Source: Ignavibacteria bacterium (GTDB lineage Bacteria; Bacteroidota; Ignavibacteria; Tepidaquicellales; Tepidaquicellaceae). Taken from it: DNA of 6,891 nucleotides. This document shows, piece after piece, positions 5,171 through 6,891 of the stretch. The notes beneath the pieces were generated by a model. The model did no database searches, was not told the origin of the DNA, and saw nothing but the letters and a program-made list of their open reading frames with translations. The translations under genes were made by a program, and so were the position numbers. How positions within the stretch are numbered: the stretch's first letter is position 1; every line of letters begins with the position of its first letter. The DNA lies in assembly GCA_018058125.1 (NCBI GenBank), contig JAGPCH010000078.1, positions 1 to 6,891 of the forward strand, given 5' to 3'.

Positions 5171-5399
5171 GCAAAGACTTTAACGGCAATAATTCATAAT
5201 GAGGAAAAATTTTATGTTGCTGAATGTCCTGAAGTTGGGACCAGTCAGTAAGGGGCTGACAATTGAGAAGGCAATCACTAACCTCAATGAATCGACAGAA
5301 TTGTCAGAAGATTATGGACTGGGAAGAGCAATGACAGAGGCTGAAAAAGAAGTTTACCTCAGTAAAAAAGAAGCACAAAAATTTTATAAAAAATTATAA
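5171..5399 (+). pseudogene. Frameshifted HicB-like antitoxin remnant
   Basis: Frame from 5174: KTLTAIIHNEEKFYVAECPE followed by VGTSQ and a TAA at 5249-5251. This is the N-terminal half of a HicB-type antitoxin (family pattern: TAIIH-EE--YVAECPEVGTVSQG). The +1-shifted frame continues the family sequence as VSKGLTIEKAITNLNESTEL from 5244. Removing one A at about 5243 joins the two halves into one HicB-like domain. The codon before Lys at 5171-5173 is GCA where a start would be expected, and no ATG, GTG or TTG occurs in that frame back to the TAA at 5147-5149. An open frame of 66 codons, ATG 5199 to TAA 5399, also exists, but its first 15 residues are out of the family frame. The C-terminal EDYGLGRAMTEAEK segment does not resemble HicB. 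No HicA toxin gene is present. Decay is the likeliest reading. Confidence 0.7.
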
Positions 5400-5425
5400 A
5401 GAAAATTTTATTACAAAGAATATTA

Positions 5426-6891
5426 ATGTCAGATAAAAAAAACAGCAACAAATCAGATGTAACTGAAAAGATAGTATCACTTTCGAAAAGGCGGGGCTTG
5501 ATATTTCAGTCTTCCGAGATCTACGGCGGACTTAACGGATGTTATGATTACGGTCCATTAGGAGTTGAGCTTTTAAGAAATATTAAAGAAGCATGGTGGA
5601 AAGAGATGACATACAGAGAAGACGTCGAAGGTCTAGATGCATCGATACTTATGCACCCGAGAGTATGGGAAGCGTCCGGACACGTTGAGCATTTTTCCGA
5701 TCCGATGGTTGACTGCAAAAGCTGTAAGTCAAGATACAGAGTGGATGTTTTGTTTGAGACACTTTCGGCTAAGAATAAGAAAGTTTTAATCGAAGAGATC
5801 CTGAAGACAGATTCATCACTTACTGATTCTGAAAACAGCATAAAAGAATTTTTTACAAATGATCCGAATCCTTATCTGAGCCTGCTTGTATGTCCGAACT
5901 GCGGCAACAAGGAGACATTCACAGAAGCAAGAAGTTTTAATCTGATGTTTAAGACTTTTATCGGACCTCTCGAAGATTCGTCTAATGCAGTATTTCTCAG
6001 ACCGGAAACAGCTCAGGGTATTTATGTGAATTTCAATAATGTAAAAGAATCTTCACGTCAGAAATTACCCTTCGGAATTGCGCAGGTCGGGAAGGCATTC
6101 AGAAATGAAATTAACACAAAGAATTTTTTATTCAGGACAAGAGAGTTCGAGCAGATGGAGATGCAGTATTTCATTAATCCTGCTGATGATGAAAAGTGGT
6201 TTGAGTACTGGCGCGAGCAGAGATTCAACTGGTTTATAAAATACGGAATGAATCCTGATAAGCTTAAGCTTCACGTTCACGAAAAGCTTGCTCACTATGC
6301 AAAAGCTGCGGTCGATATAGAATTTGAATTCCCGTTTGGATGGGGAGAGATAGAAGGCATTCACAACAGGACAGATTTTGATCTGAAGAGACACACTGAA
6401 TTTTCCGGAAAGAAGATAGAATATTTTGATGATCAGACAAAAGAGAGATTCACACCATTTGTGATCGAGACTTCAGCCGGGGCTTCAAGAAGTTTTTTTG
6501 CATTTCTTTGCAATGCTTATGATGAGGAAGAGATGGTTAAGGAAAATTCAGATGGTACGAGTTCTTCAGAAACGCGGGTTGTGCTTAGATTTCATCCCGC
6601 CCTTGCTCCGATAAAAGCGGCTGTGTTTCCGCTTGTTAACCGTGACGGCATGCAGGACATTGCTCAGAACATTTCAGCCGATCTCAGGAAAAGCTTTAAA
6701 GTATTTTATGATGACTCGGGAGCGGTAGGAAGACGTTACAGGAGACAGGATGAATGCGGCACTCCGTTTTGCATTACTGTAGATTCTGATACTCTGACTG
6801 ATAATACAGTGACAGTGAGAGACAGAGATACTATGGTGCAGGAGAGGATCAGTATGGATAATATTGAGAGTTATATAAAAAACAAATTGTA
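5426..6891 (+). CDS. glyS: Glycyl-tRNA synthetase, dimeric class II type (3' end one base short)
   Basis: From ATG 5426, 488 codons reach the edge, where the bases TA probably begin the stop codon; the protein is therefore essentially complete. It attaches glycine to tRNA-Gly in the cytoplasm. Class II signatures are present: motif 1 around YDYGPLGVELLRNIKEAWW (40-58), motif 2 as RPETAQGIYVNF (192-203) with FRNE (225-228) and FRTREFEQMEM (236-246), and motif 3 as GASRSFFAFL (352-361). The anticodon-binding domain starts near RVVLRFHPALAP (384-395) and includes DDSGAVGRRYRRQDECGTPFCI (429-450). An insertion at about 97-160 holds two Cys pairs, C97-xx-C100 and C156-xx-C159, likely a zinc site. 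This is the single-chain alpha2 enzyme, not the alpha/beta GlyQ/GlyS type. The start gives a short polar N-tail before KIVSLSKRRGLIFQSSEIYGG. It lies 26 bp after the HicB-like remnant. Confidence 0.96.
   Translation, partial: MSDKKNSNKSDVTEKIVSLSKRRGLIFQSSEIYGGLNGCYDYGPLGVELLRNIKEAWWKEMTYREDVEGLDASILMHPRVWEASGHVEHFSDPMVDCKSCKSRYRVDVLFETLSAKNKKVLIEEILKTDSSLTDSENSIKEFFTNDPNPYLSLLVCPNCGNKETFTEARSFNLMFKTFIGPLEDSSNAVFLRPETAQGIYVNFNNVKESSRQKLPFGIAQVGKAFRNEINTKNFLFRTREFEQMEMQYFINPADDEKWFEYWREQRFNWFIKYGMNPDKLKLHVHEKLAHYAKAAVDIEFEFPFGWGEIEGIHNRTDFDLKRHTEFSGKKIEYFDDQTKERFTPFVIETSAGASRSFFAFLCNAYDEEEMVKENSDGTSSSETRVVLRFHPALAPIKAAVFPLVNRDGMQDIAQNISADLRKSFKVFYDDSGAVGRRYRRQDECGTPFCITVDSDTLTDNTVTVRDRDTMVQERISMDNIESYIKNKL

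Noticed and set aside
5548..5841. Minus-strand open frame of 97 codons, and a similar one at 6128-6394
   Set aside because: Both are shadows of the glycyl-tRNA synthetase gene, which is open and motif-complete throughout.

Overview
This 6.9-kb window is AT-rich and gene-dense. It looks like part of a chromosome from the Bacteroidota/Chlorobiota side of the bacteria, possibly an Ignavibacteria-like lineage. That placement is an inference from gene content, the style of the protein sequences, the near-absence of Shine-Dalgarno sites and the use of TTG and GTG starts. No rRNA, tRNA, CRISPR array or phage gene is visible.

Layout. A minus-strand gene for an Mrp/ApbC-type Fe-S carrier ATPase runs off the left edge (326 to 1). 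A gene-free divergent spacer (327-639) carries a degenerate 11-bp tandem repeat. Five plus-strand genes then follow with gaps of 0-42 bp and look like one transcription unit: a four-helix membrane protein of unknown function, a small unknown protein, a PhnP-like metallo-beta-lactamase-fold phosphodiesterase, an inositol-monophosphatase-family (SuhB-like) phosphatase and a DUF423 membrane protein. The right part carries a short four-helix-bundle gene (23S rRNA intervening-sequence protein family), a GDP-L-fucose synthase gene, a frameshifted HicB-like antitoxin remnant, and an almost complete glycyl-tRNA synthetase gene that loses only the last base of its probable stop codon at the window edge.

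The most unusual structure surrounds the four-helix-bundle gene at 3711-4067. It lies between two arrays of a degenerate 7-bp unit, close to GTCTMRC, in opposite orientation: 3547-3581 on the minus strand and 4078-4119 on the plus strand. Positions 3554-3587 can pair with 4071-4105 (30 of 34 positions including three G-U pairs, one bulged base), so a transcript could form a long stem with the gene in its loop. This is the architecture of the intervening sequences in which this protein family was first found, but here it sits between protein genes. The left array supplies the stop codon of the DUF423 gene. A third array (4164-4198) encodes nearly all of an N-terminal extension of the fucose synthase, in the one heptad frame that stays open. 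This is the only gene in the window with a strong Shine-Dalgarno site.

Among the housekeeping genes, Mrp serves Fe-S cluster assembly, the phosphatase and phosphodiesterase act on small phosphate esters, Fcl makes GDP-L-fucose for surface glycans, and GlyRS charges tRNA-Gly. They do not form one pathway. The region reads as core genes punctuated by small mobile or decaying pieces.
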